From positions 241,081,512-241,145,511 of the forward strand of contig CM060846.1 of the NCBI GenBank assembly GCA_030762175.1: 64,000 nt of DNA. The letters run 5' to 3'. The DNA comes from Metallyticus violacea. Its lineage: Eukaryota; Arthropoda; Insecta; Mantodea; Metallyticidae. Made by a program: the position numbers and the translations under genes. Positions within the stretch are counted from its first letter, which is position 1, and each line of letters begins with the position of its first letter. Below the pieces are notes generated by a model, which saw nothing but the letters and a program-made list of their open reading frames with translations, had not been told where the DNA came from and searched no databases. Below, piece by piece: positions 11,851 to 24,699 of this stretch.

Positions 11851-13320
11851 TGGTTTTGGGCAAAGGCTGGAAGGCATTTTATATTTAATCCAAATTTCAT
11901 GAAATTTTTAAGAAGCTACCATTCAAAATGTTTGACGTCCATATGCTGCATTAAGTGAAGGAGCGAGTATTTGTCAAGACAGTTCATGGAGGATAAAAAT
12001 ATTGATGTTGAAGCTTTTAAGCCAGTAATAAGTAATGCAAAGAAGAATGACACAGCTGTGGAGCTTGGGTTTGTTTTTCGTGTAAGTGAAAGAGAGTAAT
12101 AACATAAAGAAGTTATTTAAATATTTTAACTAGTTTTCAGATGAAGTTAGAATATTGTATGAAAACTTATTGAGAATTGCCAGAAAAAGGATGAAGACAA
12201 TGCTGCGTCTACATATAGCTATGAAGCTTCATGTTGTGTTACAGTGCAATGCAGTAAACAATGCTTGTTCTTCTTTTTGCGATTTGATTCAGTATCATTG
12301 AACAATATTGATAGGTGAAACAGAACAGAAGAATTTAAATGTCTAATAAACATTTTTCCTGCATAAATATTTGAAAGAGGGTTTTAAACTGACAATCTCA
12401 TGAATGGATGCTGCTGTCTTTTTTTTTTTTTTTTTTTTTTTTGGACAGTTTGATTTTGTTAAAGAAATTGATAACAAACTAAATCAAAATGAAACAGTGT
12501 TAATAGAAATTTTCAGAAGGCATTCAGTAGCGAAATATTATCGAGAGATTTGGCTATAATCAAGGCACCTTTGCAAAGTTGCCTCAAGTAATGAATAATT
12601 TAGAAACGTGCAATTTATCCCTGACATATCAATTCTTGAAGCTATGCGATGTAAGGTTAGGTGCACTCCTTTAAAATATATTGAAAATTGAATGAAAAAC
12701 TGAGAATTTTTTTTTCAAAATAATGCTAATTGTTATATCTTGTGTTCAAGAAAACAAGGTAACTGTGCGAATCTTACCGAAGAAGTTTCTCCAGAATTTG
12801 CTGCTTACTTTCAAATTATGCTTAAAAATGCTTGTATATATGGAAAGAGCGTTCCCATCAAACACCGTTAAGCGACAAGTGATTAAGCATTTGGAAAAGA
12901 TCGTTGTAATCCACTGCAAATCACAATACAACCAACAGAAGGACATTTAAAGAGGAGTGAGTATATTGATCCATCATATGATGTTGATAATGTTTTATTT
13001 TGAGGCATGTTTTAGCATAGTTTTGACATATTATTGCATTTTTAATTTTTTCTGGAATAAATGCATTTATAGTGCATACATATTCACTATCTGCTCAGAA
13101 GTACACATATTGCTTGTGTGAGTGAGACGGAACCAATAAAAGAGCGAGAGGGGGTGAGGGATACAGAATCCGACAACGGTGTGCAAATACTCGCATCTTA
13201 TTCCCTTTTTAAAAATAATATAGTGCGTAATCCAACAGTTGGAGAGCTTTTTAGAATTATACCGCGCTTTATGAAACTAGGGGAACCAATTATATGCACA
13301 GTTTTGTGATTTAGCATATT
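11851..13320. other. AT-rich spacer with decayed coding-like frames
   Basis: Plus-strand frames near 12.55-12.95 kb read as plausible protein fragments (for example SNTVKRQVIKHLEKIVVIHCKS) but match nothing I can name. A 25-nt poly(T) run lies at about 12418-12442. It may be the far end of the transposon remnant that begins near 8.5 kb. Confidence 0.3.
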
Positions 13321-13329
13321 ATACAACAC

Positions 13330-13545
13330 TGGTGCATTTGTGTGTGTTTGTTTGTGTGTGCGCATACATGTGTGTTTGTGCGAATGGCGTGTTCATGTAA
13401 TTGTTTGTGTTGATATCTAAACGAGAAGTAAAAAGTTAAAGGAAAGTACTGCATTTGCAAACCCGTGAAGTTAATAAGTAATGTTTATAAATTAAATGAA
13501 AAAACATGCACAGAGTAGCGTTCTGCACATCAGTGCGAAACATGC
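13330..13545 (+). repeat. Dispersed repeat D, copy 1
   Basis: This stretch is similar to 58690-58890 in the same orientation. Both have a TG-rich start and a shared core with AAAGTACYGCAYTYGCAAACCYGTGAAGT. Both end with ATGAAAAARCATGCASAGAGT, a TTST(A/G)CACAT segment and AGYGYGAAA. No coding content or tRNA-like head is visible. It is an unnamed interspersed repeat of at least 190 bp. Confidence 0.6.
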
Positions 13546-14820
13546 TGAATAAGAGACCATGCGCAGCGAAGGGTGGACAAAGGGCAGAAAAGTCATTAAT
13601 TTAAGAGTTGATAGCAGTGATTCAACAACATATTCTTCAAGTGAAAATGAAGGGAAGGACGGGAGAAGTGGTGGAGAAATAGAAGAATATTCTACGAGTT
13701 CAGCAACTATTGTCTGAAACCAGCCACAAAGTAGTTTTGTGCGTAGATACCCTCCCTCCAAGATGCATGTGGCAAAGTGCATACTCTTACATTAGTGACA
13801 GTTTGGGTATTTAGTGGGATAGAATTGTAAGTGATCCTGTCACATAATTGAGCGTTACCATCTTTTTCTCCCTCAGATGACTCTGCATAAATAAAGGGAC
13901 GGTATAATCCAATATAAATCGAGGATATTTATTGCTATATTTTATCAAATGAAACAGCAATTAGGCATGTGTATGCCATCAAAACCCTAATAACAGTTAT
14001 TGCCGAGAGTATCCATTCCGAAATATTTACTATTAAGCTAAAGTTTGTCATAAGGTTGGTGGTGGTTGGCGATTATGTTGCCAGTATCCTATCCCGATAA
14101 TTAAAGCCTGCTTATTATTTTGGTTGCAATGGCTGCGGTAATAATACAAACTGTGATGCAGAATTGAATTTTTCTGAATAATTCTCACCAAACTATACTA
14201 AAACTTCTAGGTTCATAATTTTTCACTATTGGAAAATATAAAAATCACCGGAAAGGGTTCCACCAAATAATAATTAATACTGATACTAAACACTAAAGCA
14301 AACCGCGTGATCCTTTCTTCGTAATTATTATTTTAGGTTATATTAGGCCATTGTAATGTGGTGAAATAGGGCCAAGAAACTGAATATAGCAATATTAACA
14401 ACTCCAGGTGGTATTTGTGCAGTGAAAATTGCTTTTGGATAATGGCTTATTTTATACAGTACTTTTGCTGAATACCACTCATATCACTTTATGCTGTTCA
14501 CCTTCTTTACGATAACGCTATTTACAGAGGTGTTTACCTGCTTGATTTTCGAATAATGAGTAAAGCTACTGTAAAGCGCGAAAAATTCATATATACTTTT
14601 CAGAAATCTTCATTTACGGTAATTATACTTGTACAACTAAGCTATGCTGCCAGCTCCTAAACAGAGTTTTTTTTTTTTATCAGAAACGTTTCTTTACTTG
14701 CTCAGCGAAAAATAAAGTAGGAATTTAGGAGAAAAAGAAAAAAAAAATAGTGCCTAAAAGTACTTGACCGTTATTCAGAAACCATCAATAAACAACTAAA
14801 AGCAAAACCGGTTTACAAAG
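13546..14820. other. AT-rich spacer
   Basis: No gene recognised. A 96-codon minus-strand frame (13492-13782) partly overlaps repeat D and has no family resemblance. Confidence 0.5.
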
Positions 14821-14821
14821 A

Positions 14822-14832
14822 AAGAGAGAGAG

Positions 14833-14866
<34 letters not shown>
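14822..14866. repeat. (GA)n microsatellite
   Basis: Near-perfect GA dinucleotide run of about 45 bp with one interruption near its start. Confidence 0.95.
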
Positions 14867-14869
<3 letters not shown>

Positions 14870-15164
14870 TTTTCTCATTTTAATTAATGTGATGTCCTAT
14901 ATGTTTACCTTTTATTTCACTATCAAATACGGGGCATTCATTTATGTTATGAAAAGAAAAAGTGAATTTTCATTACAGTTATAATAAATGAATTCATAAT
15001 TTCTACATTTATATTCAGTTGATTGCTAAAAACAGAACAAAAAATATTCTGCAGTGATAAACCGCAGATGGATTTATGAGAACTGCAACCAACTCGCAGC
15101 CGGATTTTAGGGGCACAAACATCAAATATGTCGAACGCCAGAACAATCACGAGCCGTCTTGGGA

Positions 15165-17250
15165 TGTGGAGCTTGTCTAGCAGGACTCCGATGTACTTCG
15201 CGCTTGTGACACGTGGGAACACTCTGCGTCGCAACCTGAGAGGCTGGTGAAAGTGGGGTGCTCCAGTCTTAGCTAGAAGGGCGGAGCTCTTCCTCGGGCT
15301 GTTGGCCATAAGACATTTCTCACCCCACTCCCCGATAGCTCATAGCTGTCTTTGAAGTGGCTGGTAACAGTAGTGTATATTTTTGCTCTGTGCAAGCAAT
15401 AAAACGTGGTCTACATCACGTCACGTCATGGTTTTCGGTGCTGTTGGGAAATCGGTCATACAAGCAACGAAGAATATCTGGACATCATGTTGCCCTCCAC
15501 GAAATTTGGAAACTAGCTATCAGTAAAATGTAGGGGGAGGGCTGTGAACTTTCAGAAGCTTGTAGAGCAACCCCTCCTGTCGCGTGTTCGAAAAGGCCTT
15601 TTCCACTGCTACGGTTTTGGCCTTCTCTTGGAAGCACAAGGAAGATTTTTCCGCCTCTCTCAGTAACTGATGGGTAATGGAGTGCCCATGGCGAAAACCA
15701 AACTGATGGTCCTCTCCTCGAATAGAGTGGAGAGACGGGCCAGGGTCAACCGCTCAAAGAATTTTGAGGCTGCTGGAAGTAGACTGGTGGATCTATAGCT
15801 AGATGGGAAAACTGGATTCTTGCCAGGTTTTCAAATCACGCCAATTCCTTCCATACATTGGGGAAATCACAGCTTTTAAAGGTGAATGCTGGAGCATGGG
15901 ACGCTGTCTCATATCCAGGGAATATGGTGGGCTTTAGACCTGCATGAGGTATTTAATCTCTTTCGGGGTTGCAATAGGAAATTGGGTGTCATCTTGGGGA
16001 TCGGTTGGCTCTTTCAGGAAAACTTCCACTCTCTTTTCGACGATTCCAATAAAGTTCTCGTCCTGCGGGTCATCTTGGGGCTCGAATGAGTATCCGAGTT
16101 GTCTGCGAATGCCCCGGCTTTCTCACGGGAAGCAAAAGGGAGTCTCCCACGAGTGTCATGAACTGCGTGTGCATGTACTGTTTTGTCTTTCCGGAGACTC
16201 TGGATTTACGCAATGATTTTCTCTTTTGGAGGTCAACCCCCTGTATTTTATTTTCCCAGGCCGCAAAGCGGTGCCCTGAGCAGCGTTCTCACCAGGGTTT
16301 TGAACCGCCAGTATACTGCCCAGATTCTGAGGTGACATAAGTGCTGCCATAGATTTCGGAAGGCACCATTAGTTTTTATAGCTTTTATACTCTTTTGGAA
16401 TGGTCATGGTAATGCGGCAATTGCTGGCGCGAACCCTGTTTAGGATTTGGTTCAAGAATGCCATAGCGGCAGCCTCGAGAGTCTTAATTACATCAATTCG
16501 GTAGCTGGGGTCTACAATTTGGGCCAAGTGAACTGCTGCATCCCAGTCTACCTCTTCACTCCACTCCAGGAAATGCAGAGCGGTCATGGCCAAGCCTGTA
16601 CCTCCCATAACCGTGTCATGGTCGGAGTCCAGTTCGTTGATCACCGAAAGATCCAATTGCAATGGAACGATTTTGGTGATCATGATGTCGTGTGCATCCG
16701 ATCTGCCGCCTTGGGACGAATGGAACGTTGGACCTCTAGAACCATGCGCATTGAGGGCCAGGTCCCCTCTAATGGGGCGGTAGAGTTCTCGGCCTCTTTT
16801 GTTCATTTGTAGACTATGTTACCGCTGGTGTTTTGCATTGAGTTCTCCTGATATACAGACAATTGGATGCAAGTTTCATAGCGCGGTATAGTAGCGGCCG
16901 TTTGACGGGTCGTATGCCACTACCAGTAACAGGCCCTGGCCCCCAACATTAGTGTGGGCATTATGGAATTTGAGGAAAATATCAGTACCACCCCCCAGTC
17001 GGCTGACGCGATGGACTCGGTTGGTGACGTAACTTGTCAAAGTGAATTGCACATCATTAATCAGATGGGTTTTGCAAACCACCACAACATAAATTCCATG
17101 GTACTCTACCAATTACAGCACTCATGGTCAACGAACGTATCTGACGGCCAATATGATCAGATATTAGGGAACAATGTTTCCATTGTGCGAAGTAGCATTC
17201 TATTCTTATCAGCTGGGGCCGCACTGATGTTCTTATACACAGGCCTGTAG
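15165..17250 (-). pseudogene. Jockey-type LINE copy J2 (ORF1 end, endonuclease, part of RT), dead
   Basis: On the minus strand, from 17250: the end of the gag-like ORF1 (KNISAAPADKNRMLLRTME), then endonuclease motifs VVVCKTHL, VAYDPSNGR, SGELNAKH, HGSRGPTFHSSQGG and LDSDHDTVM (the SDHD catalytic motif). Next is the linker and then RT pieces between 15.9 and 15.17 kb (HQFGFRHG-like, VEKAFS, and a late block with PRVTSAKYIGVLLDKL). All match J1 at 37.4-42.8 kb in order. Frameshifts and stops are frequent. The RT is cut off near 15165. Its 5' end faces copy J3, which starts only about 90 bp away on the opposite strand. Confidence 0.88.
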
Positions 17251-17341
17251 TCTCCTAGGGCTGGCAATTAGACTTGGATAATTTCGAGAAACCAACGCAT
17301 TAGTGTCTTACCATATCTGCCTCCCAAATGAAATATAGCAT

Positions 17342-19051
17342 TTGTGCTGGAAAGTTGGTTGCTCACAAAGGCGCGCGTGGGAGGACATAATGGCAAGACA
17401 GAATTTGATTGATGATGACATGTGGAGGATAATCAAGAACCTCCGCTGCCAACGGGACAAAGGTTCCCGTCCCATTCACGACACCCAAGGCCTCGTTTAT
17501 GAACCTTATGCTAAAGCCAATGCTCTAGCTGACTACCTAGAACGTTTATTCAGGCCTAGAGACGACCCCTAGGACGATACCTCCTCAAGTCAGGTTCGTC
17601 GCGACGTCCGTCGATTTCTTTGATAGAGGGATAAACCCCTCATGCTTCGCAACCTTCCTTTCAAGGCTGTGCTCTTTATCACCACAGTCTTCAATAGCCT
17701 GAAGCACTTTCCACGAGAGTGGAGGGAGGCACGGGTGATCTGCACATTGAAACAAGGCAAAGACCCAACCCACCTTTCCAGTTACTGATCAATCAGCCTC
17801 CTTTCCACACTCTCGAAAGTGTTTGGATGATTGCTTCTTGCCCGTTTGCTTCCCTAGCTAGGAAACATGCAAGCCATTCCCCCCTGCCAATTTGGTTTTG
17901 GTCCTGGGCGTTCTACTACCCAACAGCTACTGAGGGTTGTGGAGGCCTCAGCCCTGGGTTTCAGGAGAGGTCCTTCACCCCAGCGGTATCATTGGATGTA
18001 GAAAAAGCCTTCTCGACGATCTGGCACACCGGACTCCTACACAAACTCATACACCTGGAGCTATCCTAAACCTATATACACCTGCTACACTCATACCTCA
18101 AACACCGCACTTTCAAAGTCATCCAACACTAAGACACATACGCGGTGGAGTCCCCGAAGGTTGTTCTATCCCCAATACTTTTCAACATTTACATGTCAGA
18201 CTTCCCACACACAACAGACATAAACATCGCTCAATACGCAGATGACGTCTTGGTATACAAAACAAATAGAAACCTAAACAGAGCCATCCTCCCCATACTA
18301 CACCTAATCGAAAGTAGCTGTACGCGTTGGCGAATGTCAATTAACCCGACAAAGAGCAACGCCATAATTTTCACAAAACGCCGCGTACCCGCAACCCCCC
18401 TAACATACAAACAGCAAATGATAAAGTGGGAAAATTCCATAGTTTACTTGGGGGTGCAACTTGACAAAAGTCTAACCTTCAAGGGACACATAACCGAGAC
18501 TGCTCACAGGGCGCAGGAAGCAACAGCTCAGCTGTTTCCTGTGTTCAGCTCCAAGGCGATGCCAGTCCACTTGAAATTGCATCTTTTTAAAGCCTTGATC
18601 ATCCCTGTCATGCCAAACGACTATGAAATCTGGAGTATGGTAGCTGACAGTTGGCTCGCACTTCTGCAAAGGGTACAGAATAAAGGACTCAGGATCATTT
18701 ACTCTGTAAATCGCTGCTTTCCAGTTAGGCCACTACATGAGACCTCCTCCTTCCCATATATTGAGGAAATTAGACGCCGGGTCAGAAAACTATTCGCCCA
18801 TTTACCTCATCATGAGACCACTCCTGTTCGATCACTCGGCAGAAATTCCTGTTGCAATAGGCCTAGGCCAAAATTCAAGTGGCCACGCCTAGCGCCCGCC
18901 ACATCTTGGATAGGCTTTTATAAGCACAACCCCCCCAAACCAAAACAGCAAAATCAACCTACACCCCATCCCTTCTCTGCGGTTAAACTCAAGCACAGGG
19001 TAGGTACGCAGCAACCACACACAGGCTGAGCACTAACCTCAGTCTGCCAGT
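17342..19051 (+). pseudogene. Jockey-type LINE copy J3 (linker, RT, 3' end), 5'-truncated
   Basis: Starts in the endonuclease-RT linker (MWRIIKNLRC, GLVYEPYAKANALADYLE). It continues through a frameshifted RT fingers/palm (PREWREARVI, QFGFGPGRSTTQQLLRVV, LDVEKAFSTIWHTGLL). A 294-codon open stretch at 18145-19029 holds RT motif C, QYADDVLVYKT. Thumb blocks follow: WRMSINPTKSNAIIFTKRR, YLGVQLDKSLTFKGHI and KGLRIIYSVNRCFP. Motif B reads GVPEG, out of frame near 18149. The last 80 bp (18971-19051) match the end of copy J8 at 32888-32961, which marks a shared 3' end. Pol would nick the target and reverse transcribe, but this copy cannot encode it. Confidence 0.9.
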
Positions 19052-19269
19052 TTTCTTCGGACTTCGGACTTGGTTGCTATCTCTGTAGTTAGGTTTGTTG
19101 GTGCTGGCTGGACATCTCTCGATGACTGTGATTGGTCTTTGTCACTGTGGCCGCCCTTGCATGACTGCGGAGAACGACACACAGTTCCGTACCGGCGCTG
19201 GGCTTTGGTGTCTTCTGGGTTGATTATTTTCTTTCTCACCGGGCATCATCCATAAATTCCCACGTACTG

Positions 19270-21560
19270 TCATCCACTTTCGGAAAGACACTCTTTCACA
19301 GGGTGGGGTCCCGCACATAGTAAGCATGCAAGCCATCCTAGAATGATGGATCTCAGGCACCTTAACATTGTGCCGGTCCCTCTCTCCCATCCTTTCTATG
19401 GTAATGCGAGTGTTGCTCCATGGTACCAGAGGCCTGGTCTATGAACCTCAAGCCAAAACTAATGCCCTCGCAGACTACTTGGAACTGCTCTTTAGGCCTA
19501 GAGAAGACCCCCCAGGACGAAACATTTTCACGCCAGATCCGCCGAGACATTCGTCGTCAGCACCTCAGACATCCGAGAAGCATACAATGCAATTGTATCC
19601 CCATATTTCCCCTCAGTAAAGTCCATGGTGCACTACAGCGTCTGCATCGGAAAAAAAGGTTGTTGGACCAGATGGGCTTGCCCACGTCATGATTCCCAGT
19701 CAGCCATTCAACGCTGTGGTCTTTGAGACTAATGTCCTCCGCGTGTGTGCTAAACCGAGTCATTTTTGCTAGAGTGGAGAGAGGCTCGGGTAATATGCAT
19801 ATTGAAAACTGGCAAAGACCCAGTAATTCCACAAATCTGCCGTTCAATTAACCCTTTCTGAAAACTTTAAAAAATCTAAGACTGTCTTTTGTGAGCCCGC
19901 TTGCTTCCCCTAGATAGAAACATTCAAGCCACACTCCCTTATCGCGGGAGGTCTGCGGTTCGAATCCCGCCAGGACCGTCCTCCCTGACTGGGTTTTTTT
20001 CCAGGTTTTCCTCAGTCTTCATAACTGGCAAATGCCGGGGAGGTACCTAAACTTAGGCCTGGAACGCTTCCTTCCGTAAAAAAAAATATCCTTTCCCAAT
20101 TTATCATTTCATCTCATGTATCATCAGTGTCCACCGCCTGTGGTGCCTCAGTAGTGAAAACGGGCGTTAAACACTACTCAAAAAAAAAAAACTCCCTTAT
20201 CAATTTTGTTTCCGTTCTAGACTCTCTACCATTCAACAGTTGCTCAGAGTGGTGAAGACTGCAACCCTGGATTTTCAGGAAAAGGCATTCATCCCCATGG
20301 TATCTTTGGATGTAGAAAGACCTTTTCTACTGCCTGGCATGCTGGGCTCCTTTACAAACTTATTACTCTTGAGCTTCCACTGACATACACATAATTATTA
20401 CACTCATACCTCAAACACCGAGCCTTCACAGTAATGGTGGAGGCAAAACACTCTACACTCAGAACTATACGCGGCGGAGAACCAGAGGGCTCTATATTAT
20501 TCCAATCCTTTTCAACATTCACATAACTGCCTTTCCCCCCACGCCAGCTTTCAACATAGCTCAATATGCAGATAATCTTCTGGTGTACAAACAAACACTT
20601 ATGCAGAGCCACAAGTCCCATTAATATATTGCCACACCAAATCGAAAGGTGGGGATGGCACTGGCAACTGTCAATCAATCTGGTGAAGAGCAACGCCATT
20701 ATATTTACAAAACGCCGCATTCCCGCAAATTTTCACCACTTACAAGAAGCAAATGATCCAGTGGAAAAAGTTTCCTAACCTTTTTAGGATATAAACTACA
20801 TAAATAGCTAATGTTTAAGGAACATGTCGCTAGAGGTGCTCACAGGGATCAGGGAGGAATTGCTAAACGGTCTCCTGTATTCCGCTCAAAAGTGATGTCT
20901 GTTCATTTAAAACTTAACCAATTTAAATCTCTGATTATCCCTATCATGTGTATACTGCAAAATGTGGGGCTTTGCAACAGACAGTTAGCTGCAATTTCTT
21001 CAAATTATACAAAATAAATAGCTAAGAGAAATTTATTCTATATGCAGATGCTTCCCCACCACTTCTACACGGAGCTTCCTCGCTTCCATACACATAGAAT
21101 GAAATTAGATGCCAAGCCACAAAATTCTATGATAGATTATCACACCATGTAAGTGCTTTCATTAGTTCGCTAGGCAATTATTATTGACAAGAGGGACCAA
21201 AATCAAGATTAAAGATACCACGTCTGGCCTATGGGCATCATGGATAATATTAGCGCTAACCCATTCAACAGGAATAACATTTCAAAGGTTTTAATGTTGC
21301 ACTTTAATAATTCTTAAAATGTTAGCAATATGGACATGTTAATGTTCAAACAACTGGTTATTAGGACATTTCTAAATTCAGCATCCCCAAGACGCTAGAA
21401 CCACTCGTTCTAGTGGGAAATGTTTAGCATTATTTCCATAAACTGCACTCCCTAAGCCTAAAAAAGCATCCTACACTCATCGCCCTGTTCTGCGGTATAG
21501 ACAACTCACAAGCACGGGCGCAACAATGGTACACAGAATGGTTACAACCCATCCTGCCAC
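19270..21560 (+). pseudogene. Jockey-type LINE copy J4, decayed, interrupted by SINE B
   Basis: The linker block GLVYEPQAKTNALADYLELL (19434-19493) is followed by RT remnants: FLEWREARVI-like near 19780 and QFCFRSRLSTIQQLLRVV split by the SINE. VSLDVERPFLLPGMLGSF and PEGSILFQSF (motif B, again E for Q) come next, and motif C is reduced to QYADNLLVYK. Thumb blocks end near 21250. It is more decayed than J3. The 3' part (21.25-21.55 kb) weakly recalls the common 3' end (CTGCGGTATAGACAACTCAC). Confidence 0.82.
19944..20190 (+). mobile_element. SINE B copy, 5'-truncated, with 11-bp TSD, inside J4
   Basis: Begins inside the tRNA-like head (GCGGGAGGTCTGCGGTTCGA) and keeps the B box, the body and an A-tail. 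The TSD actcccttatc is exact at 19933-19943 and 20191-20201. Removing it restores the RT block QF.F(R)...STIQQLLRV of the host LINE. The head lacks the A box, as expected for incomplete reverse transcription. Confidence 0.95.
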
Positions 21561-21910
21561 AGTTCTTATCTGGTGTGGTCGGACCGGCTCCTTAGCTGTT
21601 TTGGAGCCGGGTGCTGGGGAGCATCTTGTCACTGTGTAGCTTTACCTTTGCTTTGGGTGTCCACTGACACATTAGTCTGGTATGTCCGAGAGTTGATGGA
21701 TCGGAGTGTAATATTAATGCCACCCCTAGCACTTACTTGCTTTGCCAACACTCACGGTTTTTCTCATTTGCTCACACATTTTGGAAGGACATATGGCCCC
21801 CCATCCAAGTGTCGATCACATCAAATTTGGTTTAACTTAACCTGCGGTTCCAAAATGTTACTGCTGGAGTCAGCCAGTCGATTAGTTAGGTTTCGACAGT
21901 GAAGGGAAAC
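21561..21910 (+). repeat. Repeat E, copy 1 (possible LINE 3' UTR or separate family)
   Basis: Similar to 31500-32110 (plus) and to 31490-31100 (minus). Shared landmarks are GAGAGTTGATGG, a TTTGCTxACAC segment, CCAAGTGTCGA, TTAACTTAACCT and GGTTCCA. No ORF is conserved. It lies directly after Jockey copy J4 and may be its 3' UTR, but at 31.5-32.1 kb it lies before a Jockey RT fragment, so a separate repeat is also possible. Confidence 0.55.
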
Positions 21911-22655
21911 TGTAGTTTAATGATCGATTATACGGACTTTTTTGCCAAAGCGGATTTTTTTAACTCCTTAAGCTAATCCTGCAGGTGGTGAGCCATGCAC
22001 TTGCGATTGCGACTTGGATTATAAATACTAAGGGCACGTGTGAGTCTATTAGGGTGACTAACATAAAGCATGTAATGTTTTCAATGCCAGCCTCCTTATG
22101 GTACAAAGTACAAACTCGACACCGGAATTTTACATGTACAAAAAGAGACGGAAACCTAGAGCCTGTTCCGAAAATGCTCCTTAAGGCAATGTTTTGGTCC
22201 TTCTGTAAGTATGAAATATGAGATGGAAGCTCTATAGCCCCAAATCTCACTTTCCCAGGCCATAACTTACTGGAAGAATAAGTATAAATTCTCAGTTTAA
22301 CGCGGAGTGGTACTGCGTTTAACCTAAAAAAAAAAAAAATGGAGATAATTTTCAAATGGCTACTCAGATCTCCACTCCTTGATTTCACGCATGGTTGAAA
22401 TGTCACCCCTGGTTCAGTGTAGCCCCGAGGTATTTGATACGTTTCCTCCAGGGAATTACCTAGCCTTGCAGACTCAAAAACCCCCGGATTGGGTGGTCTG
22501 CGCCGCTTGGTGATAAAAATGGCTGCAGTCTTTTCATCACTGACATGTATGCACCAATTCTTACTGCTAATGTTAAATTTAAATTCCTACTCTTGTCCAG
22601 AATTAATATTTCATCTGCACATTGAAAAGTCAGAGTAAAGATTTTAGCTAGAAAT

Positions 22656-22659
<4 letters not shown>

Positions 22660-22708
<49 letters not shown>
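22660..22708. repeat. (TA)n microsatellite inside J5
   Basis: About 48 bp of perfect TA repeat. In the minus-strand frame it translates as alternating Tyr-Ile just upstream of the decayed YADD motif, so it expanded within the dead LINE. Confidence 0.95.
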
Positions 22709-22709
<1 letters not shown>

Positions 22710-24663
22710 TCAGAAGAAGGTAGGTGAAAGTACTCAATCTTCTGGCAAGGCACTCTTTATTCAACTTGTGTCAGATTTGCATCCTTGTACCTGATAGAAA
22801 ATGTGCGGCACAAAAGCTATGTATTAACTTCATAACTGCTCGGGGCAGTCTAACACATATGAGGTTGTATATAAATCTTGCATGCCAGTCCAAGCACAGC
22901 AGCAGAAAATTTGCGCTGCAAAAATCCCAGGACTACCCTTTCCAGCAGAATTATTCTGCGTTCCTGGAGGCCATCCACGGGGTCATCTATTGGATGGTAT
23001 TTCCAAATCACCGGCCAGCGCAGTGGCCTTTAGGGTCCCCTATTAGTTTATGAATAGTTTTCCGGAACAGCTTATCATTTAAATTAATTTTTAACCATGA
23101 TCTACCAGGCTTCAGTTCCATACTGCCTAATGAGACACCTGATCCTCGACTGGATGTAACATAGACTATGGTAGAGTCTATGCAAAACGGGATGGATATA
23201 TGATATGTGCCAGCCGTCGCAATCTCTTAGGGCGTTTGCGTTGTTCATGTATGTTCTGTGGCCATTAATATTGATTTATGTCTTCTGCCGTGAATGTATA
23301 TGTATACTGCTTAGTTGTTTCGTTTACAATTTCTGAAAAACTTGTAGTAGCATTATTCAGATCTGCTGCTGTAGTGAATGGTGAATTGAGCTGCAAGGAA
23401 GCGTCCAGTTACAGCATCCACATCCATTTCATAAATCCAGTTTTTACGGGCGTTGCCTAAAGGACATGTCAGTAGATCACCTATGATTGCATCATCATCT
23501 GAATGTAAATCACTTGAGGAATTCAGATATAAATAATATGGAATACATCTTGACATGTTTATATCAATTAAACTGGGCCTGCGAACCCGAGGTTTGAAAG
23601 TAAGGCAGCGCTGTTGCTCTCAACCTTCTGCCTCAAATTTCGTACGATATGCAATGATTCACCGATAAGGTGACCAAACCATTGCATATGAATGATGTAC
23701 TCTCTCAAAACCTTCAGGAGCACAAATTCCATGGAACTGTTGCCTCGTATCGAAGATACGACCCGAGATATTGTTGACTTCTGGGTGGCCTTGTACACAA
23801 TTGAATAGGAGGGCCCCGCCTTGTTCAGCTATATTTCCTCTTGTTTCATGTGCTCTCCGCAGGGACTGAGGGGCGAAATAGGGTGCAGGGCCAAGAAAGA
23901 GGGGCGCTGAAGAATGTTTGCTGCTACTGTGTTCAGAGGGTGGAGCGCTTTGCGCAGAACTTTTAATCTTCTTTGGAATCCGCGAAATTTTGGCTGGTGA
24001 CGTGGTGGACCTCTGCATCCGTGGATTATTCTTAGGAGTACCAGGATTAGCTGCAGATGTTCACTACCTCTCTGATTTCATTACCCACCGCGTCGTTCCT
24101 CTGGAGCGGTGAAGCTACAGGTGTGCAGGGGGCTCGGTCACTGTTAATCAATCGTAGCCATCTCAGGATATTGTTTATGAGTTACCACTTGCTCTTCGTG
24201 GCAACGTATACATTTCAGTGGTTCAGCAAACCTATCAAAATTTGCAGCAGCTTGGTTTGAACACTCTTTAAGCAACGCATCCCTCTCGTAAAATTGGTGC
24301 TGGTATGTCCTTATGTCAAACATCGGAAGCACTGCGATTGGCTGTCCCTAGCATGTACCTTGTTCCAAGGGTGTCTCATCAAGAGAATGGAGCGAATGTC
24401 ATCAAGCTGGGAAAGTTCCTCAGGTGTGGCGTGTTCCACAACGATGTTTACAGACAAAGGTGTCATCTTTGCCGGGACCCATTCTGCTCCTGGATCAGTT
24501 CAAGCCATGTGGTGTACTGCCTTAATTTTGATGCCCTTGTCATTGAGGACCACGATTATTTTGCCCGGGGATGTCTCCGGTTCAAGACTTCTTAATTTCT
24601 GCCATATTATTTTGGCTTTTCCACTGTATAGCATATTGCTTTGTGTTATTCTGTTTTAAGTGT

Positions 24664-24699
24664 CTGTGGAGTATCACATTACATGGCGATACTCCACAG
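24664..24699. repeat. Perfect 12-bp inverted repeat with 12-nt loop
   Basis: ctgtggagtatc at 24664-24675 is the exact reverse complement of gatactccacag at 24688-24699. It lies in J5 ORF1. The matching J6 stretch does not show the same hairpin, so it may have arisen in this copy. No adjacent T-run suggests a terminator. Confidence 0.7.

Noticed and set aside
15165..19051. Single insertion with 5' inversion by twin priming
   Set aside because: The two halves overlap in content (both hold linker and RT), whereas twin priming gives adjoining, non-overlapping halves.
22460..22753. Tyr-Ile repeat protein
   Set aside because: It is a (TA)n microsatellite read through a dead Jockey RT.
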